Source: Roseobacter fucihabitans
GTDB lineage: Bacteria; Pseudomonadota; Alphaproteobacteria; Rhodobacterales; Rhodobacteraceae
Direction of reading: 5' to 3'
Length of the DNA: 64,000 bases
Assembly (NCBI RefSeq): GCF_014337925.2
Contig: NZ_CP143423.1
Location: 3,936,501 to 4,000,500, forward strand
Shown here: positions 52,534-62,443 of the stretch, in pieces
Layout of the letters: each line of letters starts with the position of its first letter
How positions within the stretch are numbered: the stretch's first letter is position 1
Made by a program: the position numbers and the translations under genes
The notes under the pieces: generated by a model
Seen by the model: the letters and a program-made list of their open reading frames with translations, nothing else
Database searches by the model: none
What the model was told of the DNA's origin: nothing

Positions 52534-55047
52534 TCAGGCCGTTTTCTTCACGTCACCCAGAAGCGTTTCAGGGTCGATCCCGCGCTTTTTGCAGCTATCT
52601 TTGACCGCCTCCTGCAATGCGGTACTTTTCTCCAACAACGCCCTAAATCGGGCGATGTCCAATACGAGCAATGTCGTGGGCGCAATGGCCCGCACTTCGG
52701 CGCGCCGGGCGTTCTTCATCAAAATGGCGACCTGACCGAACATCTCCCCCCGACCGAGCCGCCAGGTTTGGCCGGTACTCTCCAACTCGACGGCACCCGA
52801 GGCGATAAAGAAAACACTCTTCATCAGGGTCTCCTTGCGCACGATGATATCATCCGGGCTCACATATCGGAACTTCAGCGCGCGGTTAAGCCGGCGCACC
52901 GCCTTGTCATCAAGGTCCGCAAAGAGAGGGAACTGCCGCACAAGCTCCAGCCGCTTGAGGCTGATATCAAGCGAGGGTCTATGCTCCGCCTCGGCGCGAC
53001 GCTTGGTCAGATCCTGCATCAACGTGGTAAAAACCTCGGCCCCGATCAACCCGTCTTCGCGCATGGAGGCATATTCGCGCTCTTCCAGTCGCAAGGCGGT
53101 GCGGCGGATAAAGCGGCGCTCCAACTCCTCCGCATATCCGGGGTATTGCAGGCGCAAACCATCCAGCCCGGTTTCCACCATCTCAATCCGGCGCGACAGC
53201 AACTCCTGAAGCAGATCAGCAACGCGCCGCCCGTGGATCCGCCGGATCCGCCCGTCGATGAAATCATCAAGGTCGCGCAGGATCAGCCGCTGCGACAGCA
53301 GCCGCTCGAAACGGTCCGCCGTCATCCGCACCAGTACAGACGCGAGCCCGAACCGGGCGTGAAGGACAACGGCAAGCCGCAAACTGCGACCATAGGCGAC
53401 CGACCGGCGCGCCGCGCGTTGATAGCCACTGCGCCCGCCAACACGTGCGCCTTCGATCAGCCGGTCCGCGTCCAGCAATATCTGCTCCGCCATGCGGGCA
53501 GAGATCGTGCGTTCGCGCACCTTCTGGAGGATCGTATCCCGCTCAAATCCGGCAAGCGCGATCAGACCCAAGGTAATGCGGTCCCGGTCAAGAATATGAT
53601 CGCTGTCCTCAGCCGTCTTCACGGCATTGTCCAGCCTTTCGCCAAACACCTTCGCCTCTGAACGGACAACATCGTGGGTCAGCGCATAGTCTTCGGTGGT
53701 GCGCGCGACGTCTTCGCGCACGGTCTGCAAGGCAACGGCAACCACCTGACGCGACATCGCCTCATCAATCGGGGAGAGCCGGTCAAGCCCGAGCCGTTTG
53801 ATCACACTGCGCAGCGTTGAGCCCTGCACAAGCAGCGTAAAGAGTGTAAAACCGGTGGCCAGAATACCGACAACCCGTTTCACCTCCAGCGGCACGCGGG
53901 TGCTTTCGGTCACGGCCAGCGCCAGGGCCAGCGTGACGGCACCCCGCAACCCTCCCCACAGAATGGCGCTCCGGTAGGGCCGCTCGACCACAGGTGAAAT
54001 GCGCAGCAGGGTCAGCAACGGCAACAGCCCGAACAGGATCATGGCACGCGCCGCAATAGCCGCAATCACCACAACACCAATCAGGGCGAAATCGCTGATC
54101 CGGACGTCTTCCAGCAAGCGCGGGATCAGCAAGGCCGCGAGGATAAAAATCAACGCCCCCGCCCAATGCGCCAGCAAATCCCATATTTCACGCAGGTTGA
54201 TCCAGGATTGCGGCGGCAAACGGCCGGGCCCGGCGAGGTTCAGCGTCAGACCCGCCGCAACGACGGCGATGACGCCTGATGCACCGACCATCTGTTCGGC
54301 CCCGATATAGGCGAGATACGGCAGGGCGACGGAGACCGAGATCAGCGCAAGTTCATGCGCGCTGAACAGGGCCATGATCCAGATCGCAAGGCGCGCTGCA
54401 AACCATCCGGTCAACACACCACCCGCGATGAGAACGGGAAATTGCGCAAGGGCCTCACCCAGTCTCGGATCCGGCACACCGATCATCACAAAGCCCATGA
54501 ACAGGCCAAAGAGCGCAATGGCGGCGGCATCGTTCAGCAGGCTTTCGCCCTCAATGATCCGTGACAGACGGCGCGGGGCCGAAATCGACCGGAAGATCGA
54601 GACAACCGCCGACGGGTCCGTCGTGGAAACGATGGCCCCCACCAGCAGACAGGCCGCAAGCGGCAGCGTGCTGACCCATGACAGCGCATACCCCACACTC
54701 AGCGTCGCCACGACCACAGCGACCACCGCAAGCACGATAATTGGCACCCAATCATCCAGCATGCGCCGCAGGTTCATCCCCAGAGTTGCCTGAAACAGAA
54801 GTGTTGGCAGAAAGACATACAGGAAGACATTGGAACGGATCGGCAGGGCAAGAATGGCTTCGGCGACCGGATTGAGCGCATCCGTAAGTTCCGTGCGCAA
54901 AAAGAAGATCGCGCCCGACCCGATGAGGATCCCAATAAGCGCAAGGATCACCGTATAAGGCAGACGCAGACGCGCAGACAAAGGTTCAGCCGCGCCAATA
55001 ACCAAGAAGAGCGATGCAATAATCGTCGTGATCAGAACAATGTCCAT
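52534..55047 (-). CDS. Na+/H+ antiporter (CPA1) with C-terminal cyclic-nucleotide-binding domain
   Basis: 837 residues, resembling NhaP/SOS1-type antiporters. Residues about 1-410 are the 12-helix exchanger with ACLLVGAIVSTTDPSAVVSIF (helix 5 region), EGESLLNDAAAIALF (helix 6, ND motif) and LWGGLRGAVTLALAL (late helix). Residues about 420-700 form a long, charged helical cytoplasmic region. Residues about 715-830 form a cNMP-binding domain (VFFIASGAVELESTGQTWRLGRGEMFGQVAILM). It exports sodium, presumably under nucleotide control, fitting marine life. Confidence 0.93.
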   Translation of the reverse strand: MDIVLITTIIASLFLVIGAAEPLSARLRLPYTVILALIGILIGSGAIFFLRTELTDALNPVAEAILALPIRSNVFLYVFLPTLLFQATLGMNLRRMLDDWVPIIVLAVVAVVVATLSVGYALSWVSTLPLAACLLVGAIVSTTDPSAVVSIFRSISAPRRLSRIIEGESLLNDAAAIALFGLFMGFVMIGVPDPRLGEALAQFPVLIAGGVLTGWFAARLAIWIMALFSAHELALISVSVALPYLAYIGAEQMVGASGVIAVVAAGLTLNLAGPGRLPPQSWINLREIWDLLAHWAGALIFILAALLIPRLLEDVRISDFALIGVVVIAAIAARAMILFGLLPLLTLLRISPVVERPYRSAILWGGLRGAVTLALALAVTESTRVPLEVKRVVGILATGFTLFTLLVQGSTLRSVIKRLGLDRLSPIDEAMSRQVVAVALQTVREDVARTTEDYALTHDVVRSEAKVFGERLDNAVKTAEDSDHILDRDRITLGLIALAGFERDTILQKVRERTISARMAEQILLDADRLIEGARVGGRSGYQRAARRSVAYGRSLRLAVVLHARFGLASVLVRMTADRFERLLSQRLILRDLDDFIDGRIRRIHGRRVADLLQELLSRRIEMVETGLDGLRLQYPGYAEELERRFIRRTALRLEEREYASMREDGLIGAEVFTTLMQDLTKRRAEAEHRPSLDISLKRLELVRQFPLFADLDDKAVRRLNRALKFRYVSPDDIIVRKETLMKSVFFIASGAVELESTGQTWRLGRGEMFGQVAILMKNARRAEVRAIAPTTLLVLDIARFRALLEKSTALQEAVKDSCKKRGIDPETLLGDVKKTA

Positions 55048-55400
55048 GGACAGCGCGTATCCTAAAGGGGTCAGGTCAGGAACATATTGACTGAATGCTC
55101 ATACGTTGGGGGCTTTGGTGGGCCTTTGGGAAGACCTCCGGAAATCAGCCCTGACGTCACAGGTATCACGCGATTTCTGGCCCGAACAGGTTTTTTGGTG
55201 CTGCCCTTCTATCCAGCACCGGTTTTTTTGGTTGGGTTCATGCTTTGTGGTGGTCACACAACCACGGGCGCAATGGGGCGGTGGTGGTTGACGGCTGCCT
55301 CTCACGCGCCGATCTGGCCTCCGCGCGCCGTGCGGCACTTATCCGCTGCCCGGCGGTGCATTTTTGATACAGGTGATCGGTGCCAGCCGCCTCGACTCAA
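55048..55400. other. Gene-free stretch between antiporter and taurine cluster
   Basis: These 353 bases hold the antiporter promoter on one side and the end of the taurine transcript on the other. No frame has a ribosome-binding site or a recognisable product, and no T-tailed hairpin is evident after the cupin stop. Confidence 0.5.
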
Positions 55401-55763
55401 TCAATCTTGGCCGTAATCACGAATGACGAAATGTTTCGTAGTCGTTTCCAACACATGCCAAAAACCGCGAAAACCGTTAGGGATCAAGAAGCTATCACCT
55501 GTGCGAAACTCCTGTTCTGTGCCGTCCTCCGAAACCATCTTGATATGGCCACTCAACAGAACACAGAATTCATCGCGGTCCGCAAAAGCGATCCATTTAC
55601 CAGGCGTGCTTGTCCAGGTGCCGGCCATAAGAGAGCCATCCGGGCTGGTAAACCGCATTTGCGTTTCGTGATGCGGATCACCATCAACCACCCGGTCAGG
55701 CAGATCTGCGAGGCGGCGTTTGGCGATTGTGACATCATCTTTGAAATCAATAACGCGCAGCAT
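55401..55763 (-). CDS. Small cupin-domain protein
   Basis: About 120 residues, single cupin of the DUF861/EutQ-like type: MAGTWTSTPGKWIAFADRDEFCVLLSGHIKMVSEDG is the first cupin motif and GDSFLIPNGFRGFWHVLE the second. ATG 55763 (MLRVIDFK) has AAGGA six bases upstream. It follows the exporter gene by 16 bases and is the last gene of the taurine cluster, so it may sense or detoxify an intermediate; this is inference from position. Confidence 0.82.
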   Translation of the reverse strand: MLRVIDFKDDVTIAKRRLADLPDRVVDGDPHHETQMRFTSPDGSLMAGTWTSTPGKWIAFADRDEFCVLLSGHIKMVSEDGTEQEFRTGDSFLIPNGFRGFWHVLETTTKHFVIRDYGQD

Positions 55764-55779
55764 GTCTTGTCCTTTTCGA

Positions 55780-56817
55780 TCAATTGGCAAAATGGGTGAT
55801 GCCATAGAGGATGAACGCCGCGATAAAGATGGTCTGCGCGACGATCAAAATGATCGCCTGCCCGCCGACATCAAAAATCGTTCTGAGCGATGTTTTCATG
55901 CCCACGGCGGCAATCGACACAAGCAGCGCCCATTTTGACAAATCCGCAAGAAAGCTCTGGGCAAAGGCAGGGATCAAGCCAAAGGAGTTGATTGCCGCCA
56001 GCACCAGAAACATGAGCACGAAGAACGGCATCAGCGGCGGGCGTTTATCACCGGCATCGGCGTCTTCGGCAAAGGCGCGGATCACAAGCGCAAAAACCAA
56101 AACGACCGGGGCCAGCATGGTCACGCGGATCAGCTTGACGAGGGTTGCGGTTTCACCGGTTTCGTTACTGACGGAAAAACCCGCGCCGACCACCTGTGCC
56201 ACATCATGGATCGTACCGCCCAGGAAGACCCCGGCAGCGATATCGTCAAGTTCCAGCGCGGTGGTAATGATCGGATAGGCGATCATGGCAACCGTCGACA
56301 GGATGGTGACGCTGAGCACAGTAAAGATCAGATTACGCTCGGAATGTTCGTTTTTGGGCAGAACGGCGGCGATGGCCATAGCCGCGGAAGCACCACAGAT
56401 CGCCACGGCACCCCCCGTCAACAGGGCAAACCGCCAGCCGCGCCCCAGCAATCGCGCACCAATCAGGCCAAAGAGGATGGTCAGGATCACCCCGGCGACC
56501 ACCAGCCCGATCAGCTGGGGGCCCAACCCGATCAGCAATTCAACGCTGATCCGCGCGCCGAGCAGGGCAACCCCGATGCGCAGCACGGTTTTGGATGTGA
56601 AGCCGATGCCAGTCACGCAACGGCCTTCCTCCGCGAGGAAATGGAACGCGATGCCCAACAGCAGCGCCATAAGCATGGCCGGGGCACCGTAATGCTCAGA
56701 CAGGAATTGAGCGGTTGCGGCGACCACAACCGAGACCGCAAATCCGGGTCCATTGTCTGAAAAGAACGTCTGGATGCGACCCAAGAAGTCGCGTTGGGGT
56801 GCCAATTGCTCGGCCAT
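55780..56817 (-). CDS. tauZ: Sulfur-anion exporter TauZ (YeiH/PSE family)
   Basis: Inner-membrane protein, 345 residues, about ten helices, of the putative sulfate exporter family. ALLLGIAFHF, LRIGVALLGARIS, GGAVAICGASAAMAIAAVL and GGTIHDVAQVVGAGFS are typical. Placed behind xsc, it would export the sulfite released by Xsc, or sulfate after oxidation. ATG 56817 has GGGAG nine bases upstream; the frame is open up to 56925 without homology. Confidence 0.9.
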   Translation of the reverse strand: MAEQLAPQRDFLGRIQTFFSDNGPGFAVSVVVAATAQFLSEHYGAPAMLMALLLGIAFHFLAEEGRCVTGIGFTSKTVLRIGVALLGARISVELLIGLGPQLIGLVVAGVILTILFGLIGARLLGRGWRFALLTGGAVAICGASAAMAIAAVLPKNEHSERNLIFTVLSVTILSTVAMIAYPIITTALELDDIAAGVFLGGTIHDVAQVVGAGFSVSNETGETATLVKLIRVTMLAPVVLVFALVIRAFAEDADAGDKRPPLMPFFVLMFLVLAAINSFGLIPAFAQSFLADLSKWALLVSIAAVGMKTSLRTIFDVGGQAIILIVAQTIFIAAFILYGITHFAN

Positions 56818-56934
56818 CAGACATAACTCCCTGGTCACGCGCAGCTTTTTGCGCGATGTTTCTTGAGGCTCATAGGTGTACGGACGAGGCGTGTGAAGGG
56901 GCCACGGCACGCGCGCCCCCTTCATAAGGCATAT

Positions 56935-58716
56935 TTAGCCGATCTGTTGCTGTTTCATGTCAGAGGCATTGATACCTGCAACGGAAACCGGCTTTTTCAT
57001 CGCGTCACGGCGGAAGGGTTCGCCCAGTTCCTGGTTCAGAACAACTTCGATGAAGGTGGTGACATTGTCCTTCATCTGCTCTTTGATCGCGATGTTGAGA
57101 ACATCCGTCAGTTGCTCCATGCCGATGGCCTGAACACCTTTGACGCCGCAACCTTTGGCGATTTCCGCATAGTTCACGCCTTCGTTCAGCTCGGTGCCGA
57201 CGAAGTTATCTTCGAACCACAGCGTGGTGTTGCGCTTTTCCGCACCCCATTGGTAGTTGCGGAAAATCACCATCGTGATCGCGGGCCAATCACCCCGACC
57301 GCAAGCCGTCATCTCGTTCATCGAGATACCGAACGCGCCGTCACCGGCAAAACCGACGACCGGCACATCCGGGCAGCCGATTTTCGCGCCAAGGATTGCG
57401 GGCAGACCGTATCCGCAGGGACCAAAGAGACCGGGTGCAAGATATTTCCGGCCCTTTTCGAAGGACGGATAGGCGTTGCCAATCGCACAGTTGTTACCGA
57501 TGTCCGAGGAGACAATCGCATCCGCAGGCATCGCCGACATGATCGCGCGCCATGCCTGACGGGGCGACATGCGGTCGGGCTGGCGGTCGCGGGCACGTTC
57601 GTTCCATGTGACACCTTCATCCGCGTCATCCTCATGGTCCATCGAGGACAGCTCCTGCGCCCAGCGGGATTTGGTCATTGCGATCAGATCGGTACGCTCT
57701 TTACGCCCCTTGTCGCCAGCACCATCGCCGAGCTGTGCCAGCAACTGTTCGGCAACGACCTTGGCGTCACCCTGAATGGCCACGTCGACCTTTTTGGTCA
57801 GCCCGATGCGGTCAGAGTTGATGTCGACCTGAATGATCTTGGCGTTTTGGGGCCAGTAGTTGATGCCATATCCGGGCAGCGTGCTGAACGGGTTCAGACG
57901 GTTGCCAAGCGCCAGCACGACGTCTGCCTTTGCGATCAATTCCATCGCCGCCTTGGAGCCATTGTAGCCCAAAGGTCCGACCGCCAGAGGGTGCGAGCCG
58001 GGGAAGGCGTCATTATGCTGGTAGCCGCAAGCCACCGGCGCATCCAGCGCTTCGGCCAGTTTGGCAGAGGCGTCGATACCCCCGGACAGGATCACACCAG
58101 CACCGTTCAGGATCACGGGGAATTCGGCTTCCGAGAGCAGTTTCGCCGCCTCTTTGACCGCTTGGGCGCCACCCTGTGGGCGCTCAAGGCGGATGATCTG
58201 GGGCATTTCTATGTCGATCACCTGCGTCCAGTAATCGCGGGGTATGTTGATCTGTGCGGGCGCACAACCGCGCCATGCTTTTTCGATCACGCGGTTCAGC
58301 ACTTCGGCCATGCGGGACGGATCACGCACCTCTTCCTGATAACAGACCATGTCCTCGAACAGTTTCATCTGCTCGATTTCCTGGAAACCGCCCTGACCGA
58401 TGGTCTTGTTGGCCGCTTGTGGCGTGACCAGCAACATCGGCGTGTGGTTCCAATAGGCGGTTTTGATCGGCGTCACAAAATTGGTGATGCCGGGGCCGTT
58501 CTGGGCAATCGCCATGCACATCTTGCCTGATGCACGGGTGTAGCCATCCGCGATCATGCCGCCGGATGTTTCATGCGCACAGTCCCAGAACTTGATCCCC
58601 GCCGCCGGGAACAGATCGGAAATTGGCATCATCGCGGAACCGATGATCCCGAAAGCATTATCAATGCCGTGCATTTGCAGGACCTTAACAAAGGCCTCTT
58701 CAGTGGTCATTTTCAT
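56935..58716 (-). CDS. xsc: Sulfoacetaldehyde acetyltransferase
   Basis: Thiamine-diphosphate enzyme converting sulfoacetaldehyde and phosphate to acetyl phosphate and sulfite, 593 residues. The N-terminal TTEEAFVKVLQMHGIDNAFGIIGSA-type start and the DCAHETSGGMIADGYTRASG region are characteristic of Xsc. The cofactor motif is GDGAFGISMNEMTACGRGDW (GDG...N class). It is the key enzyme of C2-sulfonate breakdown. The acetyl phosphate would need Pta or AckA, neither in the window. Spacing to tauY is 25 bases, so it belongs to one operon. Confidence 0.97.
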   Translation of the reverse strand: MKMTTEEAFVKVLQMHGIDNAFGIIGSAMMPISDLFPAAGIKFWDCAHETSGGMIADGYTRASGKMCMAIAQNGPGITNFVTPIKTAYWNHTPMLLVTPQAANKTIGQGGFQEIEQMKLFEDMVCYQEEVRDPSRMAEVLNRVIEKAWRGCAPAQINIPRDYWTQVIDIEMPQIIRLERPQGGAQAVKEAAKLLSEAEFPVILNGAGVILSGGIDASAKLAEALDAPVACGYQHNDAFPGSHPLAVGPLGYNGSKAAMELIAKADVVLALGNRLNPFSTLPGYGINYWPQNAKIIQVDINSDRIGLTKKVDVAIQGDAKVVAEQLLAQLGDGAGDKGRKERTDLIAMTKSRWAQELSSMDHEDDADEGVTWNERARDRQPDRMSPRQAWRAIMSAMPADAIVSSDIGNNCAIGNAYPSFEKGRKYLAPGLFGPCGYGLPAILGAKIGCPDVPVVGFAGDGAFGISMNEMTACGRGDWPAITMVIFRNYQWGAEKRNTTLWFEDNFVGTELNEGVNYAEIAKGCGVKGVQAIGMEQLTDVLNIAIKEQMKDNVTTFIEVVLNQELGEPFRRDAMKKPVSVAGINASDMKQQQIG

Positions 58717-58741
58717 TGTGTTTATCCTTTCAGCGGGGATA

Positions 58742-60136
58742 TCAGAGGATTTCGTCGCGCAGGTAATAATAGGGGTACATCATCCGTTGGCCCAACCGGC
58801 GGAAAGGCGTCAGGATGCCATGGCTTGGTAGTGCGGAAGTGAAGATCGGCAGATCAAGCTCCTGCCCCTTGCCCGCGACCAGCTGCGCCAGACGCTTGCC
58901 GGCCTGGGCGGAATACATCACACCGTTACCGCCATAGCCCAGAGCATAGAAGATCGTCTGCTTCTTATCGGGCTGGAAAATACGCGGCATCATGTCATGG
59001 CTGACATCCACCCATCCCCACCAGGAATAATCCAGATCGATGTCGGTCAACGCGGGAAACTTGCGATAAAGTCCCTTTTTGAGCAGCGCAAGGTGTTTGG
59101 GGTTCTCGGCATCCTTGCCGGTGATTGCACTACGGCTGCCGATTTGCACACGATCATCCGGCAGAAAGCGGTAATAATGCCGGAGCGTTCGCGTATCAGT
59201 CAGCGGTGATTTCGTCTGGAAACCACATTCTGCCTTTTCTTCTTCACTCAGCGGGCGGGTAACGATCGAGTTGGACAGGATCGGCATCAAGCGATGTTTT
59301 GTCTTTTCGTTCAATCCGGGCGGTGTGTACCCAGCCGTCGCCAAAGCCACGGCGCGCGCACGCACGGTGCCGCCGGGTGTAGTCAGATGATGCACACCGT
59401 TGACGGTTTTCCACCCCATGACCGGGCTGGCGGTATGGATCGTAGCCCCCAGTTTGCGCGCAAGACGCACATAGCTGAACGCCAGTTTCGCCGCATGAAC
59501 GGAGGTGCCATCCGGCTCCCACATCGCGCCATGCGCTTCTTGATCGCGCACATGGTTTTCATGCAGTTCGTCACGCCCCATGATCCGCGAACCATAGCCA
59601 AACACCTCGTTCATCAAGGCGCTCTCTTTTTCGAGCTTGGGCATGACCTTTGCACGGTGCGCCAGATAGAAGTGGCCCCCCGTCTGAGGGTCGCACTCGA
59701 CATCATCCGAGCCGATCAGATCGTTGAATAATTCAAAGGCTTCGGTGACCTCATTGTGCATCTTCTTGGCGACATCCACGCCCCAGCGCTGGATCCACTG
59801 GGACCGTTTGAGACGGCCCGATGAAATCTGCGCTTGTCCGCCGTTGCGCGTAGAACAGCCCCAGGCAACGGTGTTGGCCTCCAGCACGGTCGCCTTGATC
59901 CCATGTTCCTTGGCGAGGTGAATTGCCGTGGACAGACCCGTGTAACCCGATCCGATCACGACGACATCAACATCCATATCACCGGACACGGGTCCGTCAT
60001 CCTCGGGCGGTGTCCCGGCGGTACCGATCCAATAGGTCGGCGCATAATCCCGGTTATGGCCGGGACCCGCATCCACGATGGGATCATAGCGCGGATCATA
60101 GCTGGCCTTGGGCCAGTGCTTAGGTCTGTTCGGCAT
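58742..60136 (-). CDS. tauY: Taurine dehydrogenase large subunit
   Basis: FAD-dependent, DadA-like dehydrogenase, 464 residues, that oxidises taurine to sulfoacetaldehyde and ammonium with TauX. The dinucleotide motif VVVIGSGYTGLSTAIHLAKE and the following CSTRNGGQAQISSGR segment are typical of gamma-glutamylputrescine-oxidase-like flavoproteins. The C-terminal YALGYGGNGVMYSAQAG completes the FAD site. Neighbours xsc and the TRAP genes make the taurine role much more likely than other amines. Confidence 0.92.
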   Translation of the reverse strand: MPNRPKHWPKASYDPRYDPIVDAGPGHNRDYAPTYWIGTAGTPPEDDGPVSGDMDVDVVVIGSGYTGLSTAIHLAKEHGIKATVLEANTVAWGCSTRNGGQAQISSGRLKRSQWIQRWGVDVAKKMHNEVTEAFELFNDLIGSDDVECDPQTGGHFYLAHRAKVMPKLEKESALMNEVFGYGSRIMGRDELHENHVRDQEAHGAMWEPDGTSVHAAKLAFSYVRLARKLGATIHTASPVMGWKTVNGVHHLTTPGGTVRARAVALATAGYTPPGLNEKTKHRLMPILSNSIVTRPLSEEEKAECGFQTKSPLTDTRTLRHYYRFLPDDRVQIGSRSAITGKDAENPKHLALLKKGLYRKFPALTDIDLDYSWWGWVDVSHDMMPRIFQPDKKQTIFYALGYGGNGVMYSAQAGKRLAQLVAGKGQELDLPIFTSALPSHGILTPFRRLGQRMMYPYYYLRDEIL

Positions 60137-60163
60137 CTTGATGCTCCGTCAACGAAATGAAAA

Positions 60164-60550
60164 TTACGCTTTGAAGGGGGGCCGTGATTTGCGCAGCGCC
60201 TGCTTGACGATGATCTTGCCATCCCGCAGCGTGAACAGATCAGCACCCTGTGCTTCCACACGCATGCCATCGGCACCCGTGCCAGAGAAAGTCCATTCCG
60301 ACACGGCACGGTCGCCGTGCACAAAATGGCTGTGATGATCCCAATGGGCGTCTTTCATTCCGGCCCAAACGGCGGAAAACGCAGCGGCAATGGCGGCGGC
60401 ACCTTCGACCTTGCCACCGTAAACCGCGTCACCGCCAACGGTATAGAAAACGCAGTCATCCGCAAAATGGGTCATGACGCCATCGACATCATGACGGTTG
60501 AAGGCGTCGAAAGTATCGGACAGGTCTTGAGCGGTGAGTGAGTTGGACAT
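60164..60550 (-). CDS. tauX: Taurine dehydrogenase small subunit
   Basis: 128 residues, NTF2/SnoaL-like cone fold: LSDTFDAFNRHDVDGVMTHFADDCVFYTVGG at the start and WDHHSHFVHGDRAVSEWTFSGTGADG later. It is the small partner of the flavoprotein TauY in taurine dehydrogenase and lies 27 bases before it. The identification rests on fold, size and position; NTF2-like proteins otherwise have many roles. Confidence 0.88.
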   Translation of the reverse strand: MSNSLTAQDLSDTFDAFNRHDVDGVMTHFADDCVFYTVGGDAVYGGKVEGAAAIAAAFSAVWAGMKDAHWDHHSHFVHGDRAVSEWTFSGTGADGMRVEAQGADLFTLRDGKIIVKQALRKSRPPFKA

Positions 60551-60574
60551 TTTTGTCTCCGAGGTTTGTCAGGA

Positions 60575-61078
60575 TTAGGAATTCGCCTCATCGCCCTGGT
60601 AAGGGACGACAAGTGTTGGAATGTTTGAACGGCGCAGTACACGTTTCGCAACGGTCCCAAGGAAGGTCTGAGAATACCCGTGTTCATGGGCACCAAGAAC
60701 GATCAGATCGCATTTAAGCTCCGCGGCACGACGCAGGATTACTTCGGCAGGATAACCATCCACAAGCTCGATGGACTCGACCTGCTTCTGCACCTCTCTG
60801 TCTTCCTCGTCCACATGCGCCCAAAAGGTCTTTTGCCGCTCCGCCATGACGGCTTTGGCGTGGTCATGCCTGGCTTTCATTGCCGTTTCGCTTGAGCCGG
60901 TTGTCTGCATGAACATCTGCAGGGTGATCCGCGCGTCGTCGCTCATGGGCTGAACTGCGTGCACCATGTGCAATTTGGCCCCGGTTGCGGCTGCCAAGCT
61001 GGCGGCATGACACATTGTATACGCCGAATGCTTGGACAGATCAGTTGCGCACAGAATATGTGTGATTGTCGATTTCAT
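60575..61078 (-). CDS. UspA-family universal stress protein
   Basis: 167 residues, single Usp domain. HILCATDLSKHSAYTMCHAASLAAATGAKLHMVHAV is the first strand-helix unit, and VILRRAAELKCDLIVLGAHEHG with FLGTVAKRVLRRSN the ATP-binding end. Usp proteins often accompany TRAP transporters, where they bind nucleotide and may tune uptake. It lies between the TRAP permease and tauX genes, inside the operon. Confidence 0.93.
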   Translation of the reverse strand: MKSTITHILCATDLSKHSAYTMCHAASLAAATGAKLHMVHAVQPMSDDARITLQMFMQTTGSSETAMKARHDHAKAVMAERQKTFWAHVDEEDREVQKQVESIELVDGYPAEVILRRAAELKCDLIVLGAHEHGYSQTFLGTVAKRVLRRSNIPTLVVPYQGDEANS

Positions 61079-61102
61079 GAGAAATTCCTTTGCAACCTGT
61101 GA

Positions 61103-62443
61103 TCAATAACCCAGCAGCCGAGGCAGCCAGAGCGAAATTTCGGGGACGTAGGCGATGATGAAAATCGCGATTGTGTTGATGAAGGCGAACGGCAGGGCCG
61201 CCACGGAAATCTTCTCAATCGAGATATTCGATATGCCCGATGCGATGAACAGGTTCTCGCCCAAGGGTGGCGTTTGAAAACCGATCCCCAGGCAACAGAC
61301 CATCACCACACCGAAATGGATCGGGTCAATGCCGACGCTATAGGCCACGGGCAACATCACCGGCACCAGAATCAGAATGGTGGCCAGCGTCTCCATGAAC
61401 ATGCCCACGAAGAGCAAAAAGAAGATCACCAGCGCCCAGATGATATAGATGTTGCTTGTAACCGACAGCATGCCATCGGCGATCACGGCGGGGATTTGGT
61501 TTTCCACCAGAAGCCGTCCGAACACGGTTGCGGTGAACATGATCAGCAAGACGCGGCCGGTGAGCCATGTCGTGGTTTCAAGCGCTGTGAACAGTTTGCT
61601 CCAGCTGAGTTCGCGGTAGATGAAGGCCCCGACAAGCAAGGTGTAGAAGATCGCCACGATGGCGGCCTCGGTCGGCGTGAAGAAACCCGAATAGATACCA
61701 CCAAGGATCACCACCGGTGCCATCAGTGCCCAGAAACCCCGATAGAGTTCACACCAGATCAAACGGGCGGACCAGCCTTCGGAGGATCCTTTGTAGCCAT
61801 GTTTTTTGGCAAGGATGTAGTTCATCAGCAGCAAGCTACCCGCGATCAGGAAGGCGGGCATGAAGCCTGCGATGAACAGCTTGGGGATCGAAACGGTCTG
61901 AAACTGGCCGAATTCCTCCACAGCGGCGGGCGGGGCGGGCATACCGAGTGCCGCGATGCCGAAGATGATGAGCGGGATCGACGGCGGGATGACGATGCCT
62001 AAGCCCCCCGAGGACGCCGTGATGGCAGAGGCATAGCTGCGCCCATACCCGCGCTGGATCATGGCGGGGATCATCAACATGCCGACAGCCGCTGTGGTCG
62101 CCGGACCCGAGCCTGAGATCGCACCAAAGAAGAGGCAGGCAAAAACCGTCGCCGCCGACATACCGCCCGTGAAGGGTCCGGCAAAGCTTTCGGCCACGTT
62201 GATCAGACGCCGCGACAGCCCGGCAGCCTCCATCAGCGCCCCTGCGAGGATGAAGGCAGGCAGCGCCATCAACGGGAACGATCCCACCGAAGTGAAAGCG
62301 ATTTGCACAAACTTGATCGGGTTTTCGCCGAGATAGAGAAAGGAGAGCAGTGTGGAGACACCAAGGGCAACCGTAATCGGCGCCCCGATGGCCATCAACA
62401 GCAGAAACCCACCAAACAGGATGAGGATGATTTGAGATTCCAT
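61103..62443 (-). CDS. tauM: TRAP transporter large permease (DctM type), probable taurine importer
   Basis: 446 residues, about 12 helices, DctM family: FGGFLLLMAIGAPITVALG at the start, ASSGGLGIVIPPSIPLIIFG in the middle and GIGFQTPPLGENLFIASGIS near the end are conserved. It is the ion-coupled channel of the TRAP system. Its ATG overlaps the stop of the small subunit gene (TAATG). Taurine as substrate is inferred from the dehydrogenase and xsc genes downstream; another C2 sulfonate is possible. Confidence 0.93.
   Translation of the reverse strand: MESQIILILFGGFLLLMAIGAPITVALGVSTLLSFLYLGENPIKFVQIAFTSVGSFPLMALPAFILAGALMEAAGLSRRLINVAESFAGPFTGGMSAATVFACLFFGAISGSGPATTAAVGMLMIPAMIQRGYGRSYASAITASSGGLGIVIPPSIPLIIFGIAALGMPAPPAAVEEFGQFQTVSIPKLFIAGFMPAFLIAGSLLLMNYILAKKHGYKGSSEGWSARLIWCELYRGFWALMAPVVILGGIYSGFFTPTEAAIVAIFYTLLVGAFIYRELSWSKLFTALETTTWLTGRVLLIMFTATVFGRLLVENQIPAVIADGMLSVTSNIYIIWALVIFFLLFVGMFMETLATILILVPVMLPVAYSVGIDPIHFGVVMVCCLGIGFQTPPLGENLFIASGISNISIEKISVAALPFAFINTIAIFIIAYVPEISLWLPRLLGY

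Noticed and set aside
52456-53661. A 401-codon open frame on the plus strand
   Set aside because: Antisense to the C-terminal, cNMP-containing part of the antiporter gene.
55087-55416. A 109-codon plus-strand frame in the gap after the antiporter
   Set aside because: No ribosome-binding site, rich in Pro, Gly and Trp, no family; read as non-coding.
56863-58530. A 555-codon open frame on the plus strand
   Set aside because: It is antisense to xsc, whose protein is certain; long antisense frames are expected in GC-rich codons with few stops. No domain is recognisable.
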